Shown one piece after another: positions 1-12,103 of a DNA stretch of 64,000 nt (positions are counted from its first letter, which is position 1; each line of letters starts with the position of its first letter). Source of the stretch: Capronia americana (lineage: Eukaryota; Ascomycota; Eurotiomycetes; Chaetothyriales; Herpotrichiellaceae). Both the position numbers and the translations under genes were made by a program. Under the pieces are notes generated by a model. It did not search any database and had not been told where the DNA came from. It saw only the letters and a program-made list of their open reading frames with translations. Where the stretch lies: the NCBI GenBank assembly GCA_016110215.1, contig JADWQD010000005.1, forward strand, positions 1,116,001 through 1,180,000, given 5' to 3'.

Positions 1-499
1 CATCTACCGCGCCGTCAGCATCGACAGCCGCATCCACGCGCCGAACTTCCTCTCCAATCTCGTAGGCTTCGTGCTCAAGCTCCGCAACGTCGGCGTCCCA
101 GACCACGGCCTCATCCGCGAACTCTCGACCCCGCTGGCCGGCTCGCTATACACGGGCGAAGGACACTCTCGACTCTACGAGGACGACGCCGTCTATGCCC
201 TCGCCATCGCCTTCAGCCTCGAAACCACATCCCTCCCCAACACGCCGATCAGTTCGTCGAAGCGCGCCGCCATCTCCGTGCCGAGTGATGGCAAATCCAC
301 CCCCTCGGGTTCCCAGGCCAGCAACCCGTATATCCTGCCGTTCGCCATGCGCGGGATCTTGGAAGAGGATGTTGTCAAGAAGGACTTGAGAGACGAGGCC
401 AAGAGGCTCCTGGAGCAGTTTGACGAATGGGAGCCCAAGACCAAGGTGCTCAAGGACGTGAAGTTCCGCCTCGAGGGCGTGAGGAGTCAGCTGTTGTAG
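1..499 (+). CDS. 3' end of an unrecognised protein-coding gene
   Basis: The reading frame is open from base 2 to the TAG at 497-499, so at least 165 C-terminal residues of a gene that starts left of the window are present. I do not recognise the family. The segment begins with an apparently folded, leucine-rich part, then has a Ser/Pro-rich stretch (about residues 80-110 of the visible part), and ends in a charged Lys/Glu/Leu-rich tail (DEAKRLLEQF, DVKFRLEGV) that could be helical or coiled-coil. No signal peptide or membrane segment is visible. The GTG at 71 is only where the frame could be opened by a computer; it is not a likely start because coding potential continues upstream of it. Coding character is inferred from codon-position composition and the long open frame. 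Confidence 0.65.
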   Translation, partial: IYRAVSIDSRIHAPNFLSNLVGFVLKLRNVGVPDHGLIRELSTPLAGSLYTGEGHSRLYEDDAVYALAIAFSLETTSLPNTPISSSKRAAISVPSDGKSTPSGSQASNPYILPFAMRGILEEDVVKKDLRDEAKRLLEQFDEWEPKTKVLKDVKFRLEGVRSQLL

Positions 500-1313
500 T
501 TACCTATTCCGTACTGTCGTAATTGCCTGGAATGCATGGATTAGCGGGGGCGTGAGGCATGAGGCGTGAAGCGTGACTCGTGAGGCGTAATGCAAACCAC
601 AAGCGGCTAGATACAATCGATGAATAAATAGGTACTGTAGCTTGTCCGAGTGCAAGTCAATTTTACCGTACCACTACTCTACAGTCCCACTACGAGTACC
701 ACTAAGAGTACCACTGCCATATAGATCTTACCTACAGTAGACAGAACGATACGGAACTGGCATTATATCATTTACGTGGATAACTCCGTCAGCTGGGTAA
801 CGTCATCTACAGTACCGGGTCAGTATTCGGTGAGTATCCAAAGTACTTCTACTGTCCTGCGCTATGCTGTGCTGTGTTGTGCTATGCTGTGCCTTTGTGA
901 CGGTACTATGCACAAGCCGGCTGGAATGTCGGTCTAGGAATCAGGGTGACTCGAGAGGCGAATGTGTCCGGGACGCGTATTACAGTATGAGACGATGACG
1001 TTGTAGCAAGATAGCAACCGTCCGCTGTTAGGACGCTACTCGCGATCTGATTGGTAAATGTGCGAGGATAAGTATACTTTCACGATCAATGCTAGGAATA
1101 AACCGCTCAGAAGTACAATGCTGGTAAAAGCGTCAATCTCAACCGATTCCCTCCCTTTTACGGTACCCCATGTTTCGCCGTGAGGTGATGACCGTTATCT
1201 TTGGATTCGTGAGTGAGCCGACGCTCCATTAGCCTTTCGGTACCTTGCTCTTCGACGGCCATACAGCCGATGTGGTATGAACATGCTGCTGCCACAATGC
1301 CTTATCGTGACAA
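500..1313. other. Intergenic region between two convergent genes
   Basis: No gene seen. The stretch holds simple degenerate repeats: GTGAGGC/GTGAAGC words at about 550-590, alternating GTACCACTAC-type words at about 665-715, and a GCTATGCTGTGCTGT-type tract at about 860-895. It must contain the 3' ends of both flanking transcripts. Confidence 0.6.
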
Positions 1314-3209
1314 TCATTTCCCATCAGCAACCTGAGCAACACTGGGGACAAGCAACTGCCTTGCATCGGATCGCCCAGCGCTGCCATCAAACACGAAAGG
1401 TCCGGCGTTATTCCTAGGAGTCAACGGGCCTTCTCCGCTTATCATCTCGGCTGGGTCAGGAGTCTGCGTATTCATGCGTTGCCGTTCAGGCGCAACGTCC
1501 AGCTCGGTATCATCCTCTTGATCGGGCATGTCGATATTACCATTCATGGTCGAAAGTTCGGGTGAAGCTGGATTTGTCGCTTGTCTTCGAGCTAACAGCC
1601 CAGAGGTTCTGACGGGTAGGGGTGAAGAGGCAATCCCGTCGGTGTTGATGTCGGACTGGGTTACGGTAACGGGAGGGTTTTCCGGGATGCTCAAGCCATC
1701 TTGGTTGGGTTGCGAATCCGCAGTGAAGTTAGTGGTCTCCGGCTCACCCGTTACTTGTCCGTTCATGTGCTCGGTTGACGCCACAATCAATCCATTGACC
1801 TGCTCCGTGTTGGCTTCAGTGGCTTGGTTTTCTTGATCGTCAGTGTTGTCCATCCACTCGTCTATGTCGGATTGGGCGAGGTCGACGTCTGCAGTGAGGT
1901 CGGAATATGCTCTGCAATTCGGACATTGAAACTGCGGGTAAACACTGTTCTTGCCTTCAAGCAGAGGTCGAATGCATTTATAATGCCAGACATGAGCGCA
2001 AGGAGCAACAAATAATGCTTGACACGGCTAAGAACATGGTCAGCGATGCAGAGGAGGAATTGAGTCGGCAACTTACCAGTACTGAACCCAAACAGATAGA
2101 ACACTCCCCGTTATTGGCGTCTGCTGAGGGCTGGTCTTTCGCGAGGCTTTGCAGTTGCTGGTGTCTGGCCTTGCTGTCCACAGTGTTAGATTGTAACGCA
2201 GACAACGAGATGCGATGACCTACTTGAAGTTGTTCGCCTTCTTTTGCCATGCTCGATTGCACTCAATGCGAATCTTGACACACCGGAATATCATTTCTTC
2301 TCCTCCCCGGAAGTCAATGCCCAGTTGTATGATGTCGCCATCCTTGATAGGGAAGAGCCTTGACTCGGTGTTGGGCTGACTCAGTCTGATATGGTTGAGA
2401 AATGTGCCGGAAGAGGATGCGACATCCTTGATCTGCCACTGACCGTCCAGGAAACTGAATTCACAGTGTTTCCGACTGACGACCTTGGATTTGAAGCCAA
2501 CGGGGGCATCGGAGGGGCCGGTAGGATTGGCTGAGGGGACACCCTCTCGCTCAGAGTAACGGCCGACTCGTATGATGGAATGTTCGCTCGGTAACGTCCT
2601 GGCTATGGGCGAGAAATTGAGGGAGGGTCTTCCGTTTCTGATTTCCTGGTGAGGAAAGAACCGGATGGTAGGTAATTGCTGCTTCGCCTCTCCGTCATGG
2701 GTGCCCGACTTGGAAGTGTTCCTTGGGTTCGTGGGTCTCGGGGCAGCTTCTGGGGTAGCTGCGGTCACCATATCACCCTGCCGGCTATTACTTGCATTCC
2801 TCCGCGACGTTGAACTTCTGTGTCTAGCCATCTCGTCTGCCGGATCTTGTTCAGCCTGGTCGATAGGGACGTCTAACGCGGGTGCAGTCCCGGCAACACG
2901 GGGCGAGGGGCTTCTAGTATCAACCTGGCGGAGGTCTGGGGACAGAGGAATCGTAGGTTCGTTAGGGCGAGAGATGCTCCGTCGTCGGGTTGCGGCAGGA
3001 TCTGGTCGGTTGTCGTTGTAACTGAGGGATCTCTGAAAGTAGTGTCTCGGAGAGCGGGAGGGGTGCTCGTTTGGGCTGGTTCCACCCGACGACCGGTTGT
3101 GAGATAAAGCACGCAGGTAACTCAAGCCTCGGCGCCTTGCAGACGTGGTCCGATTGACGCTCGGATCGCCAGCCGCTGGAGACGAAACGGCGGCAGGCGG
3201 AGAGATCAT
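1314..3209 (-). CDS. dma1: FHA-RING E3 ubiquitin ligase, Dma1/CHFR type
   Basis: Three exons on the minus strand: 3209-2224, 2173-2077 and 2027-1314, giving 598 residues. Residues 1-210 are Ser/Pro/Arg-rich and disordered. An FHA domain spans about 212-312 with the conserved GR, S-RKH and GTFLN elements that bind phosphothreonine. A RING-H2 follows: C353-x2-C356, C371, H373, H376, C379, C396-x2-C399, split by the second intron after residue 361. The phrases CSICLGSVLPC and APCAHVWHYKC are close to fungal Dma1 proteins. The C-terminal 180 residues are acidic and low-complexity. In yeasts Dma proteins act in the spindle-position checkpoint and septin control, which I expect here. I chose the ATG at 3209 because the protein then starts like its fungal relatives; an in-frame ATG at 3389 would add 60 hydrophobic residues that look like translated leader. 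Confidence 0.88.
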
Positions 3210-4189
3210 GGGAGATGATGTGAAGGTGAAGGGACCCGTTCTTGAAATAAGCGGCTGTCGACGAGAGAGGTGAATGCAAAGGTGAGAGCGATGCACTCCA
3301 GGAAACCCAGCGGCAACCACGATAGTAAGCAGCGACGACAAAGAGATCAGGCCGTTCCCTCGCACCAAAGCACTCAAGCAGGCCTCCACTCAGCTGTGCC
3401 CGAGCACTCTGAAACGGTTGCAGAATAGATATGCTTAGAGGTAGGTAAGGTAAACAGATGGCCGTATGCGCCCGCAATTCACTGGCGGGCTTCAGTGGGC
3501 ACCACAACAGGGATGTCGGCTCTTAAGGGGCCTCGTGCAGGCTCCAGGGGTTGTCGGATAGCGGAGAAGACACCTATTGAGCCTAATAAGCGGGCCAACC
3601 GTAGACCTGAGCAGGCGCAAGGAGACGAGTGTTCAGTACCCTGTATGCTCCTAATTGATATCTGAAAGCTACAATACTAGAAGGAGACAGACTGGAAGCA
3701 GAGTACTAATAAACGGACTGCGATCCTCCTCGTCTTTGATCAGCAGTACCACAGTAAGTACCAGTACTCCAGCTAATAAAGAGCCATCGATGTCATCAGG
3801 CATATCAAGTCTACCTGGAGCGGCGAGTAGGCTTGGCGACCCCATGGCCAGAAGAACATCGTGATCGCCTTGCGATCTCTACACTGATCAGCAAGTCACG
3901 GCCGCGATCGTCTCTCCCTACGAGTACTCGTACTAGGCTACTCGTACTATCAGGCTATTGTCAGACCAGCAACAGTAAATGTGATCGAGAGTCCATGCTG
4001 AGGCTCATGTCGGGATCCCAGACAGTACCGCAGGCGGCCTATCAACTCAACTGATTTCTTCTCCACAGAAAGCTCCGCAGCGACCTTCACGTCGTGATCT
4101 TTTTTACCTGCGCGCATCATTCTGCTTAACCAAGCAATCCACCGTCAATATCAACTCACCTTTGTCGCTATCTCCATTGTGACGCCACC
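3210..4189. other. Divergent promoter region of dma1-like gene and alpha-MPP gene
   Basis: No coding sequence that I can support. It carries the 5' leaders of both neighbours and many scattered GTACTCGTAC/AGTACCACAG-type words at about 3740-3960. An open stretch up to 3507 on the minus strand looks like translated untranslated sequence. Confidence 0.5.
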
Positions 4190-5958
4190 ATGCGGACGGC
4201 GGCGGTCAGAGCTCTGCGCAATGCAAAGCTGAGTGCAAAGGCCCCGAGGAGGCTTACGAGGAATTATGCTACGATTAATGATTCCATCCAAAAAGTATGC
4301 CATCTCTGCTTCTATAATCGCGCAGCCACTTCTCTGACTGCCAGAATGAATAGGATCCCGTCGAGTTAGATCACATCACACAGTTGTCCAACGGCGTCCG
4401 CGTCGCCACCGAATCGCTTCCCGGCCCTTTCTCTGGTGTGGGAGTTTACATCGATGCCGGGTCCAGATATGAAGATGAATCCCTGCGAGGTGTAAGTCAT
4501 ATCGTTGACCGATTAGCATTCAAGTCTACCAAGGCAAGAAGTGCAGATCAGATGCTGGAGGCACTGGAATCACTCGGAGGGAACATTCAATGTGCCTCTT
4601 CCAGAGAAGCCTTGATGTACCAATCCGCCACCTTCAACGCCAGTGTCCCGGACACGGTCGCCTTGCTCGCAGAGACCATTCGAGATCCGTTGATCACAGA
4701 CCAAGAGGTGGAACAACAGCTGCAGACCGCCGAGTATGAGATTCAAGAGATATGGGCCAAGCCAGATTTGATCATTCCGGAACTGTTACACATGGCCGCT
4801 TACAAAGACAACACTCTGGGCCACCCTCTGCTATGTCCTCGAGAAAGGCTGCCTTATATCAACAGAGATCTGATCGAGAAATACCGAAGTACCTTCTACA
4901 AACCTGAGCGGATAGTTGTCGCATTTGCTGGGATTCAGCATGACGAAGCTGTGCGATTAGCGGAAAAGTATTTCGGAGATATGGCGAAGTCGGCCAGCCC
5001 TTCAATATCGCAGTCCGCTACAGAGTCGTCGAAGTTCGACTCACCACCTTCAAACCCACACTCGCAGTCGGCCCCTCCACAGTCTCCTACAAGCAAACTG
5101 CTATCGAAGATACCCGGATTCAACACCTTCTCGACCTCGGCTCCTCACCAAGCCACCGTATCACCCCTTGACCACTCGCTAATCCAACCTCGACCCGAGT
5201 CCCTTCTCACCATGCCCTCCCATTATACCGGAGGCTATCTTGCGCTCCCAACACTCCCTCCGCCGCCCAACAAATTCACAATACCGCTTTCTTACGTTCA
5301 TATTGCCTTTGAAGGCCTTCCAATATCATCGGAAGATATCTATGCTCAGGCCACGTTGCAAACGCTGCTCGGAGGAGGGGGGTCTTTCTCCGCCGGCGGA
5401 CCCGGCAAGGGAATGTATTCCCGACTGTACACGAACGTCCTCAACCAGCATGGCTGGGTTGAGAGCTGTGTTGCTTTCAACCACAGCTACACGGACAGCG
5501 GTTTGTTTGGTATTGCAGGCGCTTGCGAGCCTGGGCGAGTCGGTCACATGGTTGATGTGATCTGCCGAGAGCTTCAAGCGCTCACACTGGAATCCGGCTT
5601 CTCCAGCCTGAATTTGGCCGAAGTCAACCGTGCCAAAAATCAGCTCCGGTTTAGCCTGCTCATGAACCTCGAGTCACGGTTAGTTGAGCTGGAGGATCTT
5701 GGCCGCCAAGTCCAAGTCCATGGCCGAAAAGTCGGTGTAAAAGAGATGTGCGAGAAGATCGATGCTCTCACAGTGAATGACCTTCGACGAGTCGCGACGC
5801 AGATCTTCACCGGCAAAGTGGACAACAACGGCCACGGAAGCGGCGCGCCAACGGTGGTCATACAGGAAGGAGAGGATGCAAACGGCAAAAAGGTTAAACA
5901 AATACCGTGGGAGGATGTGCAGTCGCGCATCGCCAGATGGAAGTTGGGAAGATTGTAA
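4190..5958 (+). CDS. mas2: Mitochondrial-processing peptidase subunit alpha
   Basis: Two exons, 4190-4294 and 4354-5958, encode 569 residues. The first exon gives an N-terminus rich in Arg, Ala and Lys without acidic residues before residue 30, a typical matrix-targeting presequence. The body is an M16 metallopeptidase-like protein: LSNGVRVATESLPGP begins the first domain, and GGGGSFSAGGPGKGMYSRLY is the glycine-rich loop diagnostic of alpha-MPP. That loop recognises presequences while the zinc site sits in the beta subunit, and no HxxEH is present here, as expected. A Ser/Pro-rich insertion near residues 260-300 resembles other fungal alpha-MPPs. The ATG at 4190 lies in a good context (CCACC before ATG). 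Expected to be constitutive and essential. The intron is 59 nt. Confidence 0.95.
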
Positions 5959-7261
5959 ATTTGCGCTCACCTCAGGTATGTGTACCTCTGAACTGTATTA
6001 TATCTCCTCTGGCTTGGAAAAAAAGGCGGCATTCGCAGTGGAGGCGTTCGATCACTCCTCCAATCGAGAAACCATTTCACTCCAGCCAGGCACGAGAGAC
6101 GGCACTTTCTTTTGCACTTTCTCGTTCGCCTGCCCCTGCGTTTTGCGGCCGAAGAGGCGCTCTTGCAGTTTGTCGCGATGATGTCTTCCTTCAGCAACAA
6201 ACACGCCTCGACGACTTCTTTCTATTCTTCACCACTTTCTTTGCAGTCTACTCAGCATCGTCAAGTTGCAAGCTCAAACCCACATTTCCAGTACAGTCGC
6301 TTTGTTGCATGTCTTTTGTATCTTGGTCTTCATATCCATCAATCCCGACAACGACCCATTCGCCACCACACCACTTGTCCTTCAGAGATGCACACCCATC
6401 GCAATTGCACTCATTGGACGGAGCCAAAGCTCGACTGCTACAGCTTAGTCTTTCCCCATTTTGAGCAAACGGACCCCTCGACGTTCAACTCTGCCCCGTG
6501 CCCGCAAACTGGTGTCGATCGATTGTGCGACAAAGGAACTGCTCATGGGGATAATTTTCGGGCAGGATACAACAGAGACCACAATACCCACAACAAGGCG
6601 TCGCTCTGTGACAAGCTTGTTGCCAAGGGTGTGCTGCCAGCCAGAAACGCACGCCGATGGGCAGATACTACGGTGGAAGGTACTGCACCAGGATGTAGGG
6701 GTTGCTTGTGGACTGGACTTCATGCTGCCATGCTTTCTCTCCCGCAGTCGACAGCCACTGACCTGGGACTACGCGCCTTTCTGGTCGATGATGGTCAGTA
6801 CTGTCATGGTACCATAAACCAGAAACCTGTTGGTGTGGCCACCAAAACTTGGGGTGTTGTCGACCCTCCCGATCCTGAATTCCCGAAATGGTTGGCGGGA
6901 GCTTCTCATGGTCAACCGATGAGAATTGGTGCATACCGGCGTGCTCGATCATTCACAGCGCAATACCTCGCGTTGGACGGCGCTTGTCAATATCTCTCTC
7001 TGCTCGACAATATCAGGACTATTCTCTTGTCGTGCTCCACGACGCTCGCGGCTTACTCATCAGATACCATCCCAAAGACGAAGCATGAACCGCGCAGCAT
7101 TCAAGAAAAGGAGTTTGTCGAGTACTTTGATGTTGTGTGATACGAGACGCGCCATCAGGACAAGGTGTCTCTCCTGGACCAACTCATATTGGATTCTTAT
7201 GCGGGGTCTATTTAGCTATTGATCAGAAATTGGAATAGTACTCTTGATTTGGTGCGGCGGC
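5959..7261. other. Region with one long ORF of doubtful coding status
   Basis: A 342-codon frame runs 6112-7140 on the plus strand, but its translation is compositionally odd (very many His, Thr, Cys and Arg) and matches no family I know. An overlapping frame at about 6461-6817, and its continuation at 6888-7088, looks equally protein-like. Either could be part of a spliced hypothetical gene between alpha-MPP and the dehydrogenase. I cannot choose a model and therefore do not call a CDS. Confidence 0.3.
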
Positions 7262-8095
7262 CTATCCTTGCGCTGCCAACAAGTCCTTGTACCCTCCATT
7301 CGCGGGTATCAACTGTCCATTGATCCACCTGGCCTCCTCGCTCGCCAGAAACCCAACCACAAATGCAATATCCTCCGGGAGTCCCATGCGTTTCTCAGCC
7401 GTGATTGGCGCGACCGCGTTGTCAATCATGGATTGTCCAAAGGCCTCGGCAGCTGCTAGTGTTGCACCAGACCGTGTCGGCCCGACACTGACGCTGTTGA
7501 AAGTTGCACCGGTCTTTAACCCCAGTATAAGCGCCAGCGATCGCGTGATACTCTCCAATGCAGCCTTTGAAGCGCCGTATGTCAAGACCGGATCGACATT
7601 CGCCAACTTTCCAGAGACACTGGAGATGTTGATGACCCTCCCGCCCTTTGGTGGGAGATAGGGCAAGGTGGAATTGATGATGCTCATGGGCGCGAAGACA
7701 TTCCCTTGCATCATCTTGTGGAAAGTCTCAAGCGTGGTGCCGGAAAATGGCTGCATTAGAGCCATGTCGAGCACAGCAGCATTGTTGACCACAATGTCGA
7801 TCCGTTCCGTACCCAATCCTTCGACGGTCCTCGATACGAGGTTGGGCCCAATGGAAGGGTCTAAAACGTCGGCCTGGATGGCGATTGCCTTCAACGAGGG
7901 TGAGATTGCACGGCATTCGGCGAGCGTGTTCTCTGCGGCTTTAGAGTTGGTGGCGTAGGTTATTGCGAGGGCGGCGAGGCCCTTGCGGACAAGTTGCAAC
8001 GCTATGGCTGCTCCTATCCCCTGCGAGCCGCCAGTAATCAAGGCGACTTTGCCATGGAGAGAGGAAGACGATTGGGGTGCTTCGGATTGTGTCAT
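7262..8095 (-). CDS. Short-chain dehydrogenase/reductase, classical type
   Basis: Intronless, 277 residues from the ATG at 8095. TGGSQGIG at residues 21-28 is the NAD(P)-binding glycine motif, NNAA is the fold-stabilising element, ISSVSG holds the catalytic serine and YGASK the catalytic Tyr and Lys. The C-terminus NGQLIPANGG is the usual end of the classical SDR fold (compare NGQ-x5-GG). The enzyme is predicted to oxidise an alcohol or reduce a ketone with NAD(P)(H); the substrate is unknown. A longer frame starts at 8212, but its extra 39 residues are Arg/Ser-rich with no SDR similarity, so the internal ATG is preferred. It is divergent from the bZIP/DUF3425 regulator 562 bp away, which suggests, but does not prove, a regulator-target pair. 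Confidence 0.9.
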   Translation of the reverse strand: MTQSEAPQSSSSLHGKVALITGGSQGIGAAIALQLVRKGLAALAITYATNSKAAENTLAECRAISPSLKAIAIQADVLDPSIGPNLVSRTVEGLGTERIDIVVNNAAVLDMALMQPFSGTTLETFHKMMQGNVFAPMSIINSTLPYLPPKGGRVINISSVSGKLANVDPVLTYGASKAALESITRSLALILGLKTGATFNSVSVGPTRSGATLAAAEAFGQSMIDNAVAPITAEKRMGLPEDIAFVVGFLASEEARWINGQLIPANGGYKDLLAAQG

Positions 8096-8657
8096 CCTGA
8101 TCCTGTGAGCAATCGAGGTTCGCCGCTTGGTTGAAAGATTGGATTCCTGGAGATCGAACCTTGACCATTCGGTATCACACAGGCCTTTATACCTTCTTCC
8201 AGTGGACACCAATCTGCAGGCAACCGGTCCCTCACGGTTGTTGGTCGGTTAGCTCAGCACTTATGACCACATCATGGCAGCTCATCCGCTGCATTACTCC
8301 TGCCTTGTTCATGATGTTGGTGTCACTGGAGCCATTGACCGCAACTCGCGCAAGGCTGAGGAGTATACTAAGTGGGGAGTATGCAATTGGATTACCCCCT
8401 GGTCGCCTTGGCGGATGGTTCTGGACGGTCGGCAGCTGGTTGGCCACACGATTGTCGGCCGATGCTTCGGACGAGCGGTCGTTTGCTGACCAACTTGATT
8501 GGGCCCAATGTTTGCCGTCGTCTTCACGATTTTCTGTCATCGGGTGTACTGCTAATGACAGGTGATTGTTTTCGAGGTGAGGTTCTTCACAAGCAAGACT
8601 AGCGAGCTAGACATTCGGGGACCTTGATGAAAGGTAGAGGTCGTCTCGGCTGGCAGA
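8096..8657. promoter_or_regulatory. Shared divergent promoter of SDR and bZIP/DUF3425 genes
   Basis: 562 bp between two divergent start codons. No gene seen. GGTCG- and GGCCGATGC-like words around 8400-8475 are noted but not assigned to a factor. Confidence 0.45.
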
Positions 8658-10459
8658 ATGAGCGTGACGACCAGCGGCATTTCAGCATTATCACCCGCGG
8701 GCGTCAGAAGGTCTACCGGAGACGACTGGACCGGGGTTTCTAACCCGAAAAGACGAAAACAGCTCCAGAACAGGTTGAATCAGCGAGCTTACAAAGAGCG
8801 CCGGCGGCAAGAAAAACTAGCAAGAGCATTTGGTTCAAGCGGTAGGGACCTCGTCTCTCATGATACGATTCTGGAGACTCAATCCGTGCTTCTAGCACCC
8901 AGAGACATACCAACGGGTGTTTCGAGCTTTGGATATCCACTTCCATGGTATCCCGAGGCTCTAGTCGATCCTGTCGTCCGGGAGGTCATTTTCTTCGGTG
9001 TGTATTCCCCTTGCCCGTCCTCGATCTTTGTCTTGGCCACTAATCAGGCATCGCGCCCCCTATAGCAAGAGACACCCTCTGGCCTACCTTCTCTTCTTCC
9101 AGGACATACCCCGGCATTACACCTTCGCTGAACGAGATATGGTTCCACCGCATCCTCAAAGTGCCAATCATGCGCAATGCTGTGATCAGTGGGACGTGCA
9201 TTGACCTCGAGCTCCTCACAGGGAAACGGTACTCGTCTACCATTTCGAGCACAGTTATTGAGCTCAGCCGAGAGGTCAGACGCCTTCTGTCGCGACTGTC
9301 ACCTACGCGTGGCTTGAATGCTGCCGGAGAGCACCAGCAGGGTCTCTCGGACGATCAAACTTCCAATTTACATCCCGACATCTATGGTGAACCCTCGGGA
9401 GAAGCACTACAAGTCAAAGACGACCTTCTCTTCGCTGTAATGCATCTGGTCAAAGCAAGCGCCATCAATCTCTCGTCCGGTTGCATACCAGCTACCTTCT
9501 TCGACACCGCAACTGGCATGTTCGGTCTCTTCACACCCTCGTTGGTCCTTCAACGACTCCAGTCTCTGCACCTCTGGGGTCGCTCTTGCCCTTTCCAACA
9601 TCGAGGAAAAGAGTCGGATACACAGACAGCTCAGCATCTCTCTGCACTGAACTCCCTGGTCTCCCTCAGGGGTGGGATACGCAATATTAATACGCCCGGC
9701 TTTGCCGAGGCTTTGCATTTATTTGATGTCATCGAAGCGGCGAAAAGCCTGAGGAGGCCCAGGTTCGAGTTGCCGGAACGGAGTGTCTGGTTCTTGAGAC
9801 TCATCGGAGGGTTGAGAGGTGAGGGCGCATATGCTCTTGGAGTTGATGCATTTGGGAGCGTCCTTGAGCAACCTTCATTGCTGGACATCCTGACGGATAT
9901 TCGTATCCTTTGCTCCTGGGTTTCAGACGCACCCAATTTCAATAGCCACCATGACGGTACGGAGAATCCGCCTTGGGTTCCAGTGAATCTGCCCTTGGCA
10001 GAGGATATCTCCACACTGAGGAACTCGATCGAGTATCGCTTGCTCACATACTCACCCGACTCGGACAATGTCGTTGAAAAGTTGGCGCACACAGCGGCGT
10101 TGATGTTCATGCACGGGGTCCTCTTTCCGCTGCCGAATCGAGTGTCAATGAAGCGGCTGATTGAGAGGCTGATTGAGACCATACGTCGCCAGTGGCAGCA
10201 TAATGAACTTTCCTTCCTCTACCCGCAAGAGCACAGGTTCTTCGCCTGGGTAGTAATGATTGGCGCCATGGCAACGTCGGATGCTGATATTCAGGAAAGA
10301 ACATTCTTCGTCGGACTACTTGCGCTGTCCGTGGCGCACTTGCGCATATCGACCTGGCATGAACTGAAGATGATCTTGGAAGAATATCTGTGGGTTGGGT
10401 GGGGTTGCGATTCGGGCGGAATGATTATATGGAACATGATAGGCGAGCATGGTAATTAG
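8658..10459 (+). CDS. bZIP-type regulator with DUF3425 domain
   Basis: Two exons, 8658-8997 and 9048-10459, give 583 residues; the 50-nt intron restores the frame as FFG|IAPPIARD. Residues 30-53 form a basic region of AP-1 type (NPKRRKQLQNRLNQRAYKER), with the Asn and Arg that contact DNA. The leucine zipper after it is poor, which is usual for fungal bZIP proteins of the DUF3425 family. The segment from LWPTF onward, with NEIWFHRILKVP and a helical C-terminal half, matches DUF3425. Expected nuclear; probably controls adjacent genes such as the divergent dehydrogenase. The first in-frame ATG with the basic region was used. Confidence 0.82.
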
Positions 10460-10770
10460 GTGGTGAAGTATTGACCACTTGATTGTTTTGCGGACAAGGC
10501 AACGACGGCTTTTACCAGCTGGACATCAGCCAGCAGCCAGAAAACCCAGCCAACCAAGCCGGAGCGTCGAATTTGACGGCGACATGCTGCAATGGCAAGT
10601 GACTCAAGCTTAAAGGCCCGATAGGTGCTGCGTCATTATCGCGACAGCTCGCGACTGACCTCGTTGCCGACATTGAAACCCGACAGACAATTTGGACGTC
10701 CTCACTCAGCCTCTAATAGCAACAAAGATGACGCTGTGCTTTCCAACTCTTAGTCGAAGCCTTCCACAGC
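10460..10770. other. Short intergenic region between convergent genes
   Basis: About 310 bp separating the 3' ends of the bZIP/DUF3425 gene and the kinase-like gene. No gene or repeat recognised. Confidence 0.5.
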
Positions 10771-12103
10771 TTACTCCACGTCACGCCTTCCAGCTTGCTG
10801 CTCCCAGCTCTCAAATCCGCCAGGGTATTTCTCGACCAACCGTCTCATTTCCTCCATTGCCAACTGCCTCATTCTCTTGTTCGTGGGCCATCCGCACGAG
10901 ACCTCAAGGTCTACTCTTAGGGCGTACAACGCGTTCCGATCATCGAAATCTGCTTTGGGATAAGATGTTCCCGCGAGCTTCTGGTACGCGCAGATGTGCG
11001 CCTTGTCCGTATGGTAGCGAGCGTCTCGGAACATACCAAGGTCATCTGTTTTCCGGGAGCGACGGTTGTTAGCACTCGCAGCTTCAAAGCAGGCGACATG
11101 GACGCCGATCACGGGGATGAGAATGACGCACATTCGTGATGGCCGTAGAAGGCACAGCAATCATACAGCACGACGCGGTCGGTCATCGCGTCAATCCCGA
11201 TATTACCATGCCACAGATCGCCGTGCACAAGTGTGGGCTTGAGCCTGCGCCCGCCCGTTTCCATCGGCCGAAGCAGTCGAGGAATTACCTTCGCGCATGT
11301 CTCGTCGGCCAAACGTTGCAACTCGGCGTTGGCGCCCTGGATCTCCTGCTCGAGCGTCACTGTGCCGCGGAACGCGCGCGTGAAGAACTCTTCCCACGTC
11401 TCGCACCAGCTGTTGTCTAGCTGGAGGGACTGCGACGTCGGCACGGGGAATCCAAACATGCCAGTCGGCGAGACCGAGTTGTTGTGCAGTTTGGCCATCA
11501 CGGACGCCAGTTCCGAGACTGGAGGCATTTCTTCGACCATGTTCTTGAACTCAACGAACTCAACGATGAGGAAATGCCTGCTTGGATCCTTGGCCAGCAC
11601 GCCTATGGCGATCGGGCGCGGTACGTTCTCTGGGATCACGGCACGTAAGGCTTTTGTTGATTGGTATTCTCCGAGCGCCTGTGCTTGACTTTTCCCCGTG
11701 GTGTACACCTGTTGCCAGTCAGCAACGCCAGACTCAGTGGCCGAGTCCGCGTGCCTCCCGCGCTGCGTGCGTAACTAGGTACAGTACATACCTTCACGAA
11801 ATAGGACCACCTCTTGCCATCCGCGTCTTCGGTATCGATTTTCACTCCGAGCGCCCAGAACGAGGCACTGTATGTTCCGGACCAGATAACGCGTCTGTTT
11901 TTGGGAAGCGCTGCGTAGAATAATCACTTGAACGTTATACAAGGCCGTCCGGGTAGGTATAGAATAGACATCTACTCCGGGTATTCCTAGGAGCAACAAT
12001 AAGTCCACATACCTGCCTGGACATTTTTGTCGACTTCTCTGCCCTCGTACTTCTCGTGCTCGGGGATAGTAGGCGCCTCGAATTCCGCGTCAATGTGGAC
12101 CAT
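10771..12103 (-). CDS. Fructosamine/ketosamine-3-kinase family protein
   Basis: Four exons on the minus strand: 12103-12013, 11910-11792, 11708-11132 and 11045-10771, giving 353 residues. The N-terminus reads MVHIDAEFEAPTIP, then SFWALGVKIDTEDADGK supplies the ATP-binding-lobe lysine region, and HGDLWHGN at residues 232-239 is the catalytic loop of the aminoglycoside-phosphotransferase/fructosamine-kinase fold, followed by the metal-site aspartate in LYDCCAFYGHHEYDLG. The C-terminus (DDRNALYALRVDLEVS) is also typical of the fungal family. The family phosphorylates ketosamines on glycated proteins or small molecules; the substrate here is unknown. The junctions recreate conserved VQAALPKNRR, SYFVK|VYTTG and HHE|YDLGMFR. 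A decayed copy of its 5' part lies about 1 kb upstream (13034-13463). Confidence 0.88.

Noticed and set aside
3210..3389. Upstream in-frame ATG (3389) of the dma1-like gene
   Set aside because: It adds a 60-residue leader with hydrophobic and His-rich sequence unlike other fungal Dma1 proteins; the ATG at 3209 fits better.
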